A stretch of DNA of 25,551 bases from a virus, in IMG/VR virus record IMGVR_UViG_3300042861_000797, positions 1 through 25,551 of that record. One strand, 5' to 3'. Shown in pieces: positions 5,890 through 12,429 of this stretch (position 1 is the first letter of the stretch; each line of letters begins with the position of its first letter). The notes below the pieces were generated by a model. It was not told the origin of the DNA. It worked only from the letters and a program-made list of their open reading frames with translations, and did no database searches. Position numbers and translations under genes: made by a program.

Positions 5890-7294
5890 CTTTATCTGTA
5901 TTTCTAATTACACCTTCAACTCTACCTCTATGGTTGTAAGAATCTTCAATTACTTCTTTCACATATTCTGTATGTGGTTTTGTTCTATCTTCTTGTCTAT
6001 GGTAATATAATCCCCAATCTCTATTACCATCTTGTGCTGGTAGTGGTTGTATTTCTTTAACACCATTTTCAAGTACATCCTTAACTTGAATCATAGGTGT
6101 GTATGTTGGAATCCCATCAACAAGTTCAAAATAACCGTGATCTTCACATCTATTGGATTTCCATGCTTTAAGTGCTTTAACACCATCTCTTATTGTTTGT
6201 TTCGCTTTAACCTTAAAAATTTCAGACATTAAACTAATATTTGAAATTTCTTTAGTTTCTTTAACACCATTTTCAATTGCGTCGTTAATGTTTTCTGTAA
6301 TCTCACAATTAGTTACCTGATGGTCTATTTGTTCCAAACTTTCCAACATACTTTCTTTGGTTTCTTTAACACCATTTTTAATTGTATTCATAACACGTAT
6401 GGTACGGAAAAGTCTATCCTCTTTGGCTTCCTTCACACCATTTTCAATAACATCATCAAGTAATTTTTGGACATCCAATGTATTATTTTCATTCATAAAT
6501 TCCATTGTAGATTCAAGGTCTCCAACACCAGGTGTTCTAACGTCTTTAACACCATTTTGAATTGTGTCTTCAACCGCACCCACTGGAGGCCACATCCGTG
6601 TTTGGGTCTCCTTTACCCCATTTTGAATGGTGTCTTCAATTATGAACTTGTTTCGGAATTCTATGTCGATGGTGTGTTTCACCCCATTTTGAATGGTGTC
6701 TTCAACGGTTTCTTTGCTGATATGCACCGTGTCTTCAGTGTGTTTCACCCCCTCTTGAATGGTGTCTTCAACTACACCGAACGCACTCCCATTTGCGTAT
6801 TGGGTGTACTTCACCCCCTCTTGAATGGTGTCTTCAACTTTTAAATCTAAAATTCGATTGTTTAATTTGGTGTCCTTCACCCCATTTTCAATTGTATTTT
6901 CCATTTTTTTATCAAAAAACTTCATAACATCAACATGATGGGCCTCTTTCACCCCATTTTGAATGGTGTCTTCAACGGCTTGGTTGCTATCAATTGCGTG
7001 ATTAAAAGTTGCCCACACCTTTGGTTTATTCAAAAATCTTGATTCAAACCAGTCCTTAATCAAATCTCTTTCTTCAGTACAGTCCTTACCTATTAGATCC
7101 AACTCATTTTGAAATAGATTATAGTTGAACCATAAGGTTTTATCTTTTGTGAACTCAATTATCCATTTTTTACTTTCAGTGAAGATCAACCAAGTTGATC
7201 CTTGTTTTGTCACATACTTGTCGGCACCTTCAACCATTTGGTCAAATATCCTAAAGACAAGTTTCTCTAATTTATTTCCTGTTGGATTTTTCAT
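5879..7294 (-). CDS. Repeat protein with about 12 copies of the motif VEDTIQNGVKxT (paralogue B)
   Basis: This 471-residue protein has two parts. Residues 1-95 form a folded domain (LWLIFTESKKW-type strands, then DCTEERDLIKDWFESRFLNKPK) clearly homologous to the start of the gene at 7291. From residue 107 a 12-residue motif recurs, with its conserved Ile at 111, 135, 157, 179, 201, 223, 245, 283, 305, 340, 368 and a Leu at 408, followed by two worn copies near 449 and 463. Between 135 and 245 the period is exactly 22 residues; later spacings are 22-40. Linkers between motifs share almost nothing. Signal peptide, membrane helix and enzyme motifs are absent. It starts by ATGA overlap with its paralogue. 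The function is unknown. Confidence 0.85.
   Translation of the reverse strand: MKNPTGNKLEKLVFRIFDQMVEGADKYVTKQGSTWLIFTESKKWIIEFTKDKTLWFNYNLFQNELDLIGKDCTEERDLIKDWFESRFLNKPKVWATFNHAIDSNQAVEDTIQNGVKEAHHVDVMKFFDKKMENTIENGVKDTKLNNRILDLKVEDTIQEGVKYTQYANGSAFGVVEDTIQEGVKHTEDTVHISKETVEDTIQNGVKHTIDIEFRNKFIIEDTIQNGVKETQTRMWPPVGAVEDTIQNGVKDVRTPGVGDLESTMEFMNENNTLDVQKLLDDVIENGVKEAKEDRLFRTIRVMNTIKNGVKETKESMLESLEQIDHQVTNCEITENINDAIENGVKETKEISNISLMSEIFKVKAKQTIRDGVKALKAWKSNRCEDHGYFELVDGIPTYTPMIQVKDVLENGVKEIQPLPAQDGNRDWGLYYHRQEDRTKPHTEYVKEVIEDSYNHRGRVEGVIRNTDKDGI
6050..6976 (-). repeat. In-frame repeat array of paralogue B
   Basis: The repeated core on the plus strand begins TTCACCCCATTTTGAATGG and is 28 bp long. 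Full-identity copies lie at 6678-6705 and 6948-6975. Close copies lie around 6611, 6747 and 6811, and outer copies differ mostly at wobble positions. The regular part has a 66-bp period; towards the gene's 3' end copies are diverged and irregularly spaced. Linkers are unrelated to each other. Confidence 0.85.
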
Positions 7295-8601
7295 TTTAAT
7301 TCAATTTTTTCTCCGTGTTTAATTGCATCATTAACAAGTGGTTGAAGTGGTTTATGTTCGTGTTGAGTATATTTCACACCGTTTTTAATAACCTCATCGC
7401 CATATAATTGGTATTTATCGTGAGATGTTTTTGTGATCTTAACCCCATTTTGAATGGTGTCTTCAACCCGATGCGGGCGTACAGAGCTGTTTGTTTTGGT
7501 GTGTTTCACCCCATTTTCAATGACATATTTTGTTCTCTGTTTTCTTGAACCATCATAACTTCGTTCTGTTTGTTTCACTCCATTTTTAATGGTGTGTTCA
7601 ACTATCTTTGTTTTGGTATAAATATTTTGTTTAGTTAACTTCACGCTATTTTCAATGAAGTATTCAACAACTTTTTCGTCATCCATCTCAAGGTCAATAG
7701 TTTCTTTCACTCCATTTTGAATCACATCTTTAATATCGGATATGATTTTGTGTTCATCGACTTCGGTGCGTTTCACTCCATTTTGGATGGTGTCTTCAAT
7801 GTGTGATGCCATATCAATGAATACTTCACGACTTTCTTTAACCCCATTTTGGATGGTGTCTTCAACTGGATACGATCTTTTAGTTGGGTTGGACATTGTG
7901 TGTTTCACCCCATTTTGAATGGTGTCTTCAAGGGAATTGAGATGGTTGCGAGTCCAATGTCGAGTGTGTTTCACCCCATTTTGAATGGCGTCTTTAACCC
8001 CCATATCCATACGAATTTTGGAAAAGGAGGTGCGTTTCACCCCATTTTGAATGGCATCTTCAACATATCCAATATGCAATTCCTGTAACTTCTCGGTCTC
8101 CTTCACCCCATTTTGAATGGCGTCTTCAACCAATATTAAGACTGATTGATTCCCTGTGTTGGTACGCTTCACTCCATTTTGAATGGTGTCTTCAACTTGG
8201 CGTTGTACCAATAGTTTTCCACTACTGGTGTGCTTCACCCCATTTTGAATGGTGTCTTCAATCTTGAGGGAGTCTATAGTTCCAAAGTCTGTGGTACGCT
8301 TCACCTCATTTTGAATGGTTTTATCAACCTTTGGTTTATTCAAAAACCTATCTTCAAACCATCTGGTTATGTATTCTTTATTTTCAACGCAATCCATACC
8401 AACCAATTCCATTTCATTTTTGAATAGTTTGTAATTATACCATAGAGTTCCCCCTACAGTATATTCAACAACCCATTGTTTTTCATTGGTAAAGATGAGC
8501 CATAAACTACCACTATGATTGTATTGGTCAACACCTTCAATCATTTCGTCAAATAGTTTGAACAAAATCTTGTCTAATTTTTTTCCTGTTGGATTTTTCA
8601 T
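7291..8601 (-). CDS. Repeat protein with 16 copies of the motif VEDTIQNGVKxT (paralogue A)
   Basis: Residues 1-91 of this 436-residue protein are the same domain as in the following gene (MKNPTGKKLDKILFKLFDEM, LWLIFTNEKQW, LWYNYKLFKNEMELVGMDC, ITRWFEDRFLNKPK). From residue 92 to the C-terminus a 12-residue motif recurs 16 times at a 22-residue period, with one 23-residue step. The order is conserved Val/Ile, Glu, Asp, Thr, Ile, Gln, Asn, Gly, Val, Lys, variable, Thr. The ten residues between motifs are all different. Protein-level conservation with wobble-base changes in outer copies shows real coding. Inner copies are nearly identical in DNA. No family is recognised; a scaffold, binding array or processed polyprotein are all possible. 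It begins one base after the Janus-like gene. Confidence 0.87.
   Translation of the reverse strand: MKNPTGKKLDKILFKLFDEMIEGVDQYNHSGSLWLIFTNEKQWVVEYTVGGTLWYNYKLFKNEMELVGMDCVENKEYITRWFEDRFLNKPKVDKTIQNEVKRTTDFGTIDSLKIEDTIQNGVKHTSSGKLLVQRQVEDTIQNGVKRTNTGNQSVLILVEDAIQNGVKETEKLQELHIGYVEDAIQNGVKRTSFSKIRMDMGVKDAIQNGVKHTRHWTRNHLNSLEDTIQNGVKHTMSNPTKRSYPVEDTIQNGVKESREVFIDMASHIEDTIQNGVKRTEVDEHKIISDIKDVIQNGVKETIDLEMDDEKVVEYFIENSVKLTKQNIYTKTKIVEHTIKNGVKQTERSYDGSRKQRTKYVIENGVKHTKTNSSVRPHRVEDTIQNGVKITKTSHDKYQLYGDEVIKNGVKYTQHEHKPLQPLVNDAIKHGEKIELK
7300..8328 (-). repeat. In-frame repeat array of paralogue A (66-bp period)
   Basis: Sixteen copies of the core are present. The 28-bp core is identical at 8234-8261 and 7904-7931, and these match full-identity copies in paralogue B. 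Copies between about 7770 and 8261 differ from it at only one to three positions. Copies at the gene's 3' end (7300-7720) are worn but keep the peptide. Linkers of about 38 bp are all different and look richer in G and C than neighbouring genes. Confidence 0.87.
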
Positions 8602-8602
8602 T

Positions 8603-8920
8603 TTAATATCCTACTCCCGTATCGTTAGTAAATTCAACGCCATTTTCTTTTGCAAACTCTGAAACAAGTTCTTCAACAACATCTTGATCCATATATCCGT
8701 AGTCAATTGATCGTCCATACACTCTAATTTCACCGTCAGACCATATAACTCTTCCACCACCACGGATTCTCCAATCCTTTAGTTCTGGTTCAAGTTCTCT
8801 GGATCTTTTTGCAACATCTTCGTGGAACTCTCCCGGTCCTGAACGAAATACAAATTCACCATCTTTTTCCAAGATGACACATTTGCGTAATTTATCTTTT
8901 TCAATAATAACTTTTTCCAT
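8603..8920 (-). CDS. Janus/Ocnus (PHPT1-like phosphohistidine phosphatase) family protein
   Basis: The 105 residues match the layout of the eukaryotic 14-kDa phosphohistidine phosphatase PHPT1. An initial strand KCVILEK is followed by GEFHEDVAK with His33 at the place of the catalytic His53 of PHPT1 (EYHADI). Next come GGGRVIW (54-60, as LGGGRI), IRVYGRSIDYGYMDQD (65-80, as IHVYGYSMAYG) and a C-terminal VEFTNDTGVGY (as VTWANDGY). PHPT1 removes phosphate from protein histidines. Whether the phage protein does so, or uses the fold otherwise, is unknown. It is the first gene of the long minus-strand unit, right behind the promoter at 8925-8955, so it is likely expressed early and strongly. Confidence 0.72.
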   Translation of the reverse strand: MEKVIIEKDKLRKCVILEKDGEFVFRSGPGEFHEDVAKRSRELEPELKDWRIRGGGRVIWSDGEIRVYGRSIDYGYMDQDVVEELVSEFAKENGVEFTNDTGVGY

Positions 8921-8924
8921 AATA

Positions 8925-8955
8925 CAAAGATATAAATTATTTTTTGGTTGGACAA
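8925..8955 (-). promoter_or_regulatory. Bacteroidota-type promoter of the long minus-strand unit
   Basis: On the minus strand TTG (8953-8955), 20 bases, then TATCTTTG (8925-8932) fits the -33/-7 consensus of Bacteroidota primary sigma factor (TTG and TAnnTTTG). The ATG at 8918-8920 follows within five bases, so the leader must be very short. The same spacing is seen at 16238, 18014 and 20568. Confidence 0.72.
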
Positions 8956-8967
8956 CGGGTAATTATA

Positions 8968-9339
8968 CTAAACTTTTCGTTCAAAATAAAAAATTACCGG
9001 TTTTTCTATAACTTCAATTAAACCATAGTCACGAGCCAATCTGAAATTAGGTGTGTCTCGTTCTAATCTATCTAATGAAGTTTCTACTACTTTTCTAAAA
9101 TGTTCAACACTATATGTTGATTTCCATTTATTACAACGAGCACAGGATGGATTTAAGTTATCCAAATCGTGTGATCCTTTGACTATCTTCACCTGCGATG
9201 CTTCTTGTTCTGTAAAGGTATGCCAGTGAGGTTGTATGTGATCAACTTGCATTTGTTTGATCGTTATTTCAACACCACAATACGCACAGTGACCATCGCA
9301 CTTATCATAAACTTGTTGTCGTTTTTCTTTGTTAGTCAT
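8968..9339 (-). CDS. HNH endonuclease
   Basis: The 123 residues carry a standard HNH fold with structural zinc. C18-x2-C21 (HCAYC) is followed by the catalytic V-D33-H34-I in QVDHIQPHWH, then LDNLNPSCARCNKWKST with C66-x2-C69 and the Asn of the motif, and His80. It is a metal-dependent DNA nuclease. Free-standing HNH genes in phages may be homing endonucleases or packaging and repair nucleases; no DNA-binding module beyond the core is seen. The start overlaps the upstream gene by eight bases. The gene ends the unit that begins at 11877, just before the promoter at 8925-8955, with no clear terminator in between. Confidence 0.9.
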   Translation of the reverse strand: MTNKEKRQQVYDKCDGHCAYCGVEITIKQMQVDHIQPHWHTFTEQEASQVKIVKGSHDLDNLNPSCARCNKWKSTYSVEHFRKVVETSLDRLERDTPNFRLARDYGLIEVIEKPVIFYFERKV

Positions 9340-9694
9340 TCACTTTTTGAAAATAGATGTTCTTTGGGAACTCATCAAAGACGAACTTCGTCACATCGCA
9401 CAACCACATCGTTAGTTCATAGTCAATTCCCATATAACCAATCATCTTATACCAAGCACCTTCACCTAACTCCCAACTTTCAATTCTACCAAGTTCCTTG
9501 AATTCTAATATGTCAGCACCTTCAAATGCGACGGTAGAAAGTATAACATTTACCGTTTGCTCTCCATCCGACAGTATTTCAAGGAATAAGTCGGCACCGG
9601 CAACCATCTCCAGTTCATCAACACTACCTTCCCACTCAGGAAGATCCACATACCAACGACCAACTTCGGTCTTGTAAAACTTAAATGTTCTCAT
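9332..9694 (-). CDS. Conserved protein of unknown function (120 aa, RTFKFYKTE...RWYVDLPEWEG type)
   Basis: The start MRTFKFYKTEVGRWYVDLPEW and the end MWLCDVTKFVFDEFPKNIYF match, from memory, a conserved family of unknown function found in Bacteroidota and phages, possibly the family filed as DUF6717. The protein is acidic and rich in aromatic residues, with alternating strands and no evident catalytic cluster. It overlaps both neighbours (8 and 14 bases), so it is translated as part of the same unit. The family name should be confirmed by a profile search; the role is unknown. Confidence 0.75.
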   Translation of the reverse strand: MRTFKFYKTEVGRWYVDLPEWEGSVDELEMVAGADLFLEILSDGEQTVNVILSTVAFEGADILEFKELGRIESWELGEGAWYKMIGYMGIDYELTMWLCDVTKFVFDEFPKNIYFQKVND

Positions 9695-10322
9695 TCATCA
9701 AACAATTTGGTAGGTAAAGTAAAGTTGGATTTTTCTTTTGTACATCAACATCAGGATATCTCTCTTTAAACTTCATTACGTTGAATGGTTGAGTGATGAT
9801 ATGGAAACCTGATTTGGTTTTAACAAAAGTCATACTCTTATCTTTACCGGCTTCTTCTTGTAATTCATTTATGTACTCTCTCATTGAGGTATAGTATTGG
9901 TCGTGAGCAAAACTATCTGTAGAAACATCATCTATATCTATGATCCATCTTTTCTCGTGAGTTTTTAATTGACCAACAACAGAATCAAATAAGTGTTGTT
10001 GTTTGAGATTACCATCCTGTATTCTTTGAGCAAGAGCAACCATCATATTCAACGATACATCTTTATGGTTTTGTTTCTGAACGTGGATATAAGCACGAGC
10101 CTTAAACATCTCACAGAGTTGTTTGATCTCATCATATCGTTTTTCAAGATACTCAACACTATCAACACAATAAGTTTTTATTGTACGAACTGACTGGTGA
10201 TTATCTCTTTCACCTTCAGGTTGGTCTTTCTTACGCTTAAAAACATAGAGCATATAAAAATCACCCTCGTTTTCGAAGTTAAGAAGTCTTTTTATAGTGT
10301 TTATGTTATCTATGTTATTCAT
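9681..10322 (-). CDS. Possible archaeo-eukaryotic primase (AEP/PrimPol)-like protein
   Basis: The start at 10320-10322 (MNNIDNINTIKRLL) is chosen because its ATG overlaps the stop of the HAD gene as TAATG. A longer frame upstream would lie inside that gene. The 213-residue protein has RWIIDIDD (125-132), which looks like the metal-binding hhhDhD motif of AEP primases, and TKSGFHIITQPF (169-180), which looks like their second motif with a conserved His. The third motif is not obvious; LLYL near 201-204 may belong to the last strand. It might act as a primase-polymerase or a degenerate relative. I hold the family call at moderate confidence, as it rests on two motifs only. Confidence 0.6.
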   Translation of the reverse strand: MNNIDNINTIKRLLNFENEGDFYMLYVFKRKKDQPEGERDNHQSVRTIKTYCVDSVEYLEKRYDEIKQLCEMFKARAYIHVQKQNHKDVSLNMMVALAQRIQDGNLKQQHLFDSVVGQLKTHEKRWIIDIDDVSTDSFAHDQYYTSMREYINELQEEAGKDKSMTFVKTKSGFHIITQPFNVMKFKERYPDVDVQKKNPTLLYLPNCLMNENI

Positions 10323-10951
10323 TATCCAAATATTTGAATTTTCGCATCTACCTCTTTCAAATCGGACCATGTACCCAAATAGGTAATAGCCCTTACTTTC
10401 TTATTGTCGATCCACACATATTCTTGTTGATCGTTAATTCTTGGTTTGTCCATCACCAGTCCGTGATACTTGAACCCGTGTTTGTCTAACCATTGGAGTG
10501 TTACCTCTCTGTCTTTTGTTTCTCTTGCGGTGAAGAAGGTAATCACATTTCCTTCGTCATACCACTTGTTGATGATCTCCAATGCTTTGGGATATACATT
10601 TGCGTCAGGATATAAATGCGAGTCCTCATTCAAAATGTCATCACAAATTGTCCCATCAATGTCAATCAAAAACAACTTTTGTTTGTTTTCTTTCTCAAAG
10701 ATTATTTTTGATTTGGTTGAGTGCACCGCTACATTTCTTTTAGGGTCAATATAACAATCCGTAATCAATTCGTATTCAACCTCATCACCATGTTTGATCA
10801 ATCCTTGTCTATGTTTATCCCTAACAACTCGGTCAGATTCTTCACATACAAAATAACTTTCAAATCTACGATCAATAGATTTAACAACCCATCCCTCAAC
10901 ACTATTTATGAATTCAGGGTCTGCATCATAATATTCAATTATACCTCTCAT
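10322..10951 (-). CDS. HAD-superfamily phosphatase with an N-terminal extension
   Basis: Residues 92-209 form a HAD domain: KLFLIDIDGTICDD with nucleophile Asp97 and acid/base Asp99, TARETKDRE with Thr141 as motif II, KP at 169-170 as motif III, and WIDNKKV with Asp182 as motif IV. This arrangement (TAR, then a helix with W-L-x-K-H-G-F, then DKPR) resembles phage and T4 PseT-type 3'-phosphatases and related acid phosphatases. Residues 1-90 (INSVEGWVVKSIDRRFESYFV, ELITDCYIDPKRNV) are a separate domain I do not recognise. A role in removing 3' phosphates from broken RNA or DNA is plausible given the RNA ligase in the window, but the substrate is not shown. Confidence 0.82.
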   Translation of the reverse strand: MRGIIEYYDADPEFINSVEGWVVKSIDRRFESYFVCEESDRVVRDKHRQGLIKHGDEVEYELITDCYIDPKRNVAVHSTKSKIIFEKENKQKLFLIDIDGTICDDILNEDSHLYPDANVYPKALEIINKWYDEGNVITFFTARETKDREVTLQWLDKHGFKYHGLVMDKPRINDQQEYVWIDNKKVRAITYLGTWSDLKEVDAKIQIFG

Positions 10952-10956
10952 CTTAT

Positions 10957-11391
10957 TTATTCATCATCTTTATGTCTATCCAAATAATACTTTTCAAATA
11001 CAGTAATGTTTGGGAGTCCTACTTCACTAATACGATCCAATACATCATCAACGGTAATATTCTCACTCAAGTATTTCTCCAACTTAAACATGAACTCTTC
11101 GGATAACACTTGTGGGTCTATCGATAATAGTTCGGTTTGATCAACAATGACGTATGGGACTTCATATTTTTCTAAAATCTCATCAATCTTAACTTTCAAC
11201 TTATCTTCGGTAAAGAAAGTATCATAAGATCCTTCTGCCAACTCACCAGTATCACTTACACTTTCAAGAGTTAGTTTGATTGCCCATCTACGGTCAAGCT
11301 CATCCATTTTATCCCATATCTTCTCTCCCAACTCGTCGGTTGAATATGGGTAAACATATTTCAATATTTTATAGTTTGTTAGATCTATCAT
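10957..11391 (-). CDS. Hypothetical acidic protein (144 aa)
   Basis: No family is recognised. The protein is strongly acidic with helical segments (DELGEKIWDKMDELDRRWAI, DKLKVKIDEILEKYEVP, FMFKLEKYLSENITVDDVLDRI). It ends in a charged DRHKDDE tail. There are no Cys clusters or nucleotide-binding motifs. It starts one base downstream of the 81-aa gene and ends six bases before the HAD gene, as part of the unit from 11877. Confidence 0.7.
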   Translation of the reverse strand: MIDLTNYKILKYVYPYSTDELGEKIWDKMDELDRRWAIKLTLESVSDTGELAEGSYDTFFTEDKLKVKIDEILEKYEVPYVIVDQTELLSIDPQVLSEEFMFKLEKYLSENITVDDVLDRISEVGLPNITVFEKYYLDRHKDDE

Positions 11392-11392
11392 C

Positions 11393-11638
11393 TTAAATAC
11401 TATCGTGTTCTACTCGTTTAATTTTGCCAAAATAGTTTTTGGTAATCTCCTCTTTTGTTTCACAGTATTCACCTTTAACAATAAAGTCAAACACAACCTC
11501 AACACCTTCCTTTAGGAATTTTTGGGTGGCATTTTTTTCAGACCACAATTTAGATGTTGTACACAACGGATAAACTTTATCATCCTCATCGTGTCTAACC
11601 ATCCATTCACCTAATGTTTGTGTTAAATATCCTTTCAT
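11393..11638 (-). CDS. Conserved small phage protein (81 aa, GEWMVRHDE type)
   Basis: The sequence (TQTLGEWMVRHDEDDKVYPL, then EGVEVVFDFIVKGEYCETKEE) resembles, from memory, a small protein seen repeatedly in Bacteroidota phages with WMVRHDExDKVYPLCPxS and EGxEVxFEFV. It is predicted to be mostly beta-strand. No function is known to me. It overlaps the upstream gene by four bases (ATGA). Confidence 0.72.
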   Translation of the reverse strand: MKGYLTQTLGEWMVRHDEDDKVYPLCTTSKLWSEKNATQKFLKEGVEVVFDFIVKGEYCETKEEITKNYFGKIKRVEHDSI

Positions 11639-11877
11639 AACTCTAATTGTTGTTTTAGTAATTGTTGTCGTTTATCGGATAACTTATTCTCCAAAGGTGA
11701 AATGATATCGTAAAAATGCTCTCTCCAAAATTTATCAGGATGTTTTCTTTGGAGTTGTTCTGTAAAATTACGAATTAGTTTCCTCGCAACAAATGTTTGT
11801 TGGTATGTTTCACAAGAATCAATTACTTTCTCAACCCATTTTGAGATGTCCCCGTAGTGTGTGCTTCTATTTTCCAT
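11635..11877 (-). CDS. Hypothetical helical protein (80 aa)
   Basis: The start MENRSTHYGD at 11875-11877 is preferred over an ATG five codons upstream, because the upstream one would lie inside the promoter element at 11882-11889. The sequence is helical with basic and aromatic residues (ISKWVEKVIDSCETYQQ, ARKLIRNFTEQLQRKHP, EHFYDIISPLENKL) and ends in a glutamine-rich helix (QQLLKQQLEL). No family is recognised. It is the first gene of the unit running down to the HNH gene. Confidence 0.65.
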   Translation of the reverse strand: MENRSTHYGDISKWVEKVIDSCETYQQTFVARKLIRNFTEQLQRKHPDKFWREHFYDIISPLENKLSDKRQQLLKQQLEL

Positions 11878-11881
11878 AGTA

Positions 11882-11889
11882 CAAATATA
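11882..11889 (-). promoter_or_regulatory. Probable -7 element TATATTTG
   Basis: TATATTTG on the minus strand lies four bases before the ATG at 11875-11877 and directly after the terminator at 11905-11934. No TTG is found at the 20-base distance used by the four best promoters, so this one is weaker or needs an activator. Confidence 0.45.
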
Positions 11890-11904
11890 CAAAAATAATA
11901 TGAA

Positions 11905-11934
11905 ATAAAAAACCCCACTTTTGAGGGTGGGGTT
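11905..11934 (-). terminator. Intrinsic terminator after the tagged-protein genes
   Basis: The stem AACCCCAC / GTGGGGTT with an 8-base loop is followed on the minus strand by a run of six T. It closes the unit that ends with the gene at 11974, about 40 bases downstream of that gene's stop. Confidence 0.88.
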
Positions 11935-11973
11935 AAATATTTTTTAATTTATATTGTAGACCTCAGACAACCA

Positions 11974-12429
11974 CTACACAATCTTTAATTCCGTTGCGCT
12001 GGGGCTTACTCTCCTCAAATTGTAGACATCACGCAACCATTTTTTCGTAAGTCTTTGTATTTCAGAATACTTAAGACCAAAACCTTCTTCTAAAAATGAC
12101 CAAATAGTATAATAATCAATGTGAATATTATTATGACCTTCATAGTGTAAGATAATATTATGTCCCTTCCCATAACGATATAAGGTTGATGGGGGTCTTC
12201 CTATGCCTTGGGCAACATCCATATCGTTAAACAAATTAAGATAGTCCATAGGAGTTTCAATTCCTGTCAATTTTTTAAGATTCTCAACCCCTCCAACCAT
12301 TTCAACAGCAGTTTGCCAACCTTCGTCTTTAATCATATCAATTAAAGAATCCTTGGCAGCATTTTCTTTAATAACCCTATTTACGATATTGGTTAGATCA
12401 GATTCTGTTAGTTGGATTATTTTTTTCAT
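11974..12429 (-). CDS. Protein with N-terminal LTESDL...RVIKE tag (151 aa), possible packaged head protein
   Basis: The first 22 residues (MKKIIQLTESDL, then IVNRVIKE) form a tag shared with the next gene upstream (MKNIVKLTESDL, then IVQRVIQE), though the rest of the two proteins differs. The tag ends in I-x-E before Asn, which fits the (L/I)-x-E cleavage pattern of T4-type prohead proteases. The tag may thus be a capsid-targeting propeptide, as in T4 internal proteins. The body has SLIDMIKDEGWQTAVEMVGGVENLKKLTG and a C-terminal domain with WSFLEEGFGLKYSEIQRLTKKWL. No enzyme motif is seen. It overlaps the upstream tagged gene by ATGA and is followed by a terminator. Confidence 0.75.
   Translation of the reverse strand: MKKIIQLTESDLTNIVNRVIKENAAKDSLIDMIKDEGWQTAVEMVGGVENLKKLTGIETPMDYLNLFNDMDVAQGIGRPPSTLYRYGKGHNIILHYEGHNNIHIDYYTIWSFLEEGFGLKYSEIQRLTKKWLRDVYNLRRVSPSATELKIV

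Noticed and set aside
6600-8330. A true CRISPR array
   Set aside because: Core and linkers are read in one frame through two paralogous genes with a shared folded domain, worn copies keep the peptide while changing wobble bases, the spacing slips to 69 bp and more in places, and there are no cas genes or leader nearby.
6467-8427. Plus-strand open frames across the repeat arrays (proteins with repeated HPILNGVFN)
   Set aside because: They are antisense shadows: the repeat core happens to be open on the opposite strand, but linkers break the frames and there is no shared domain or start context.
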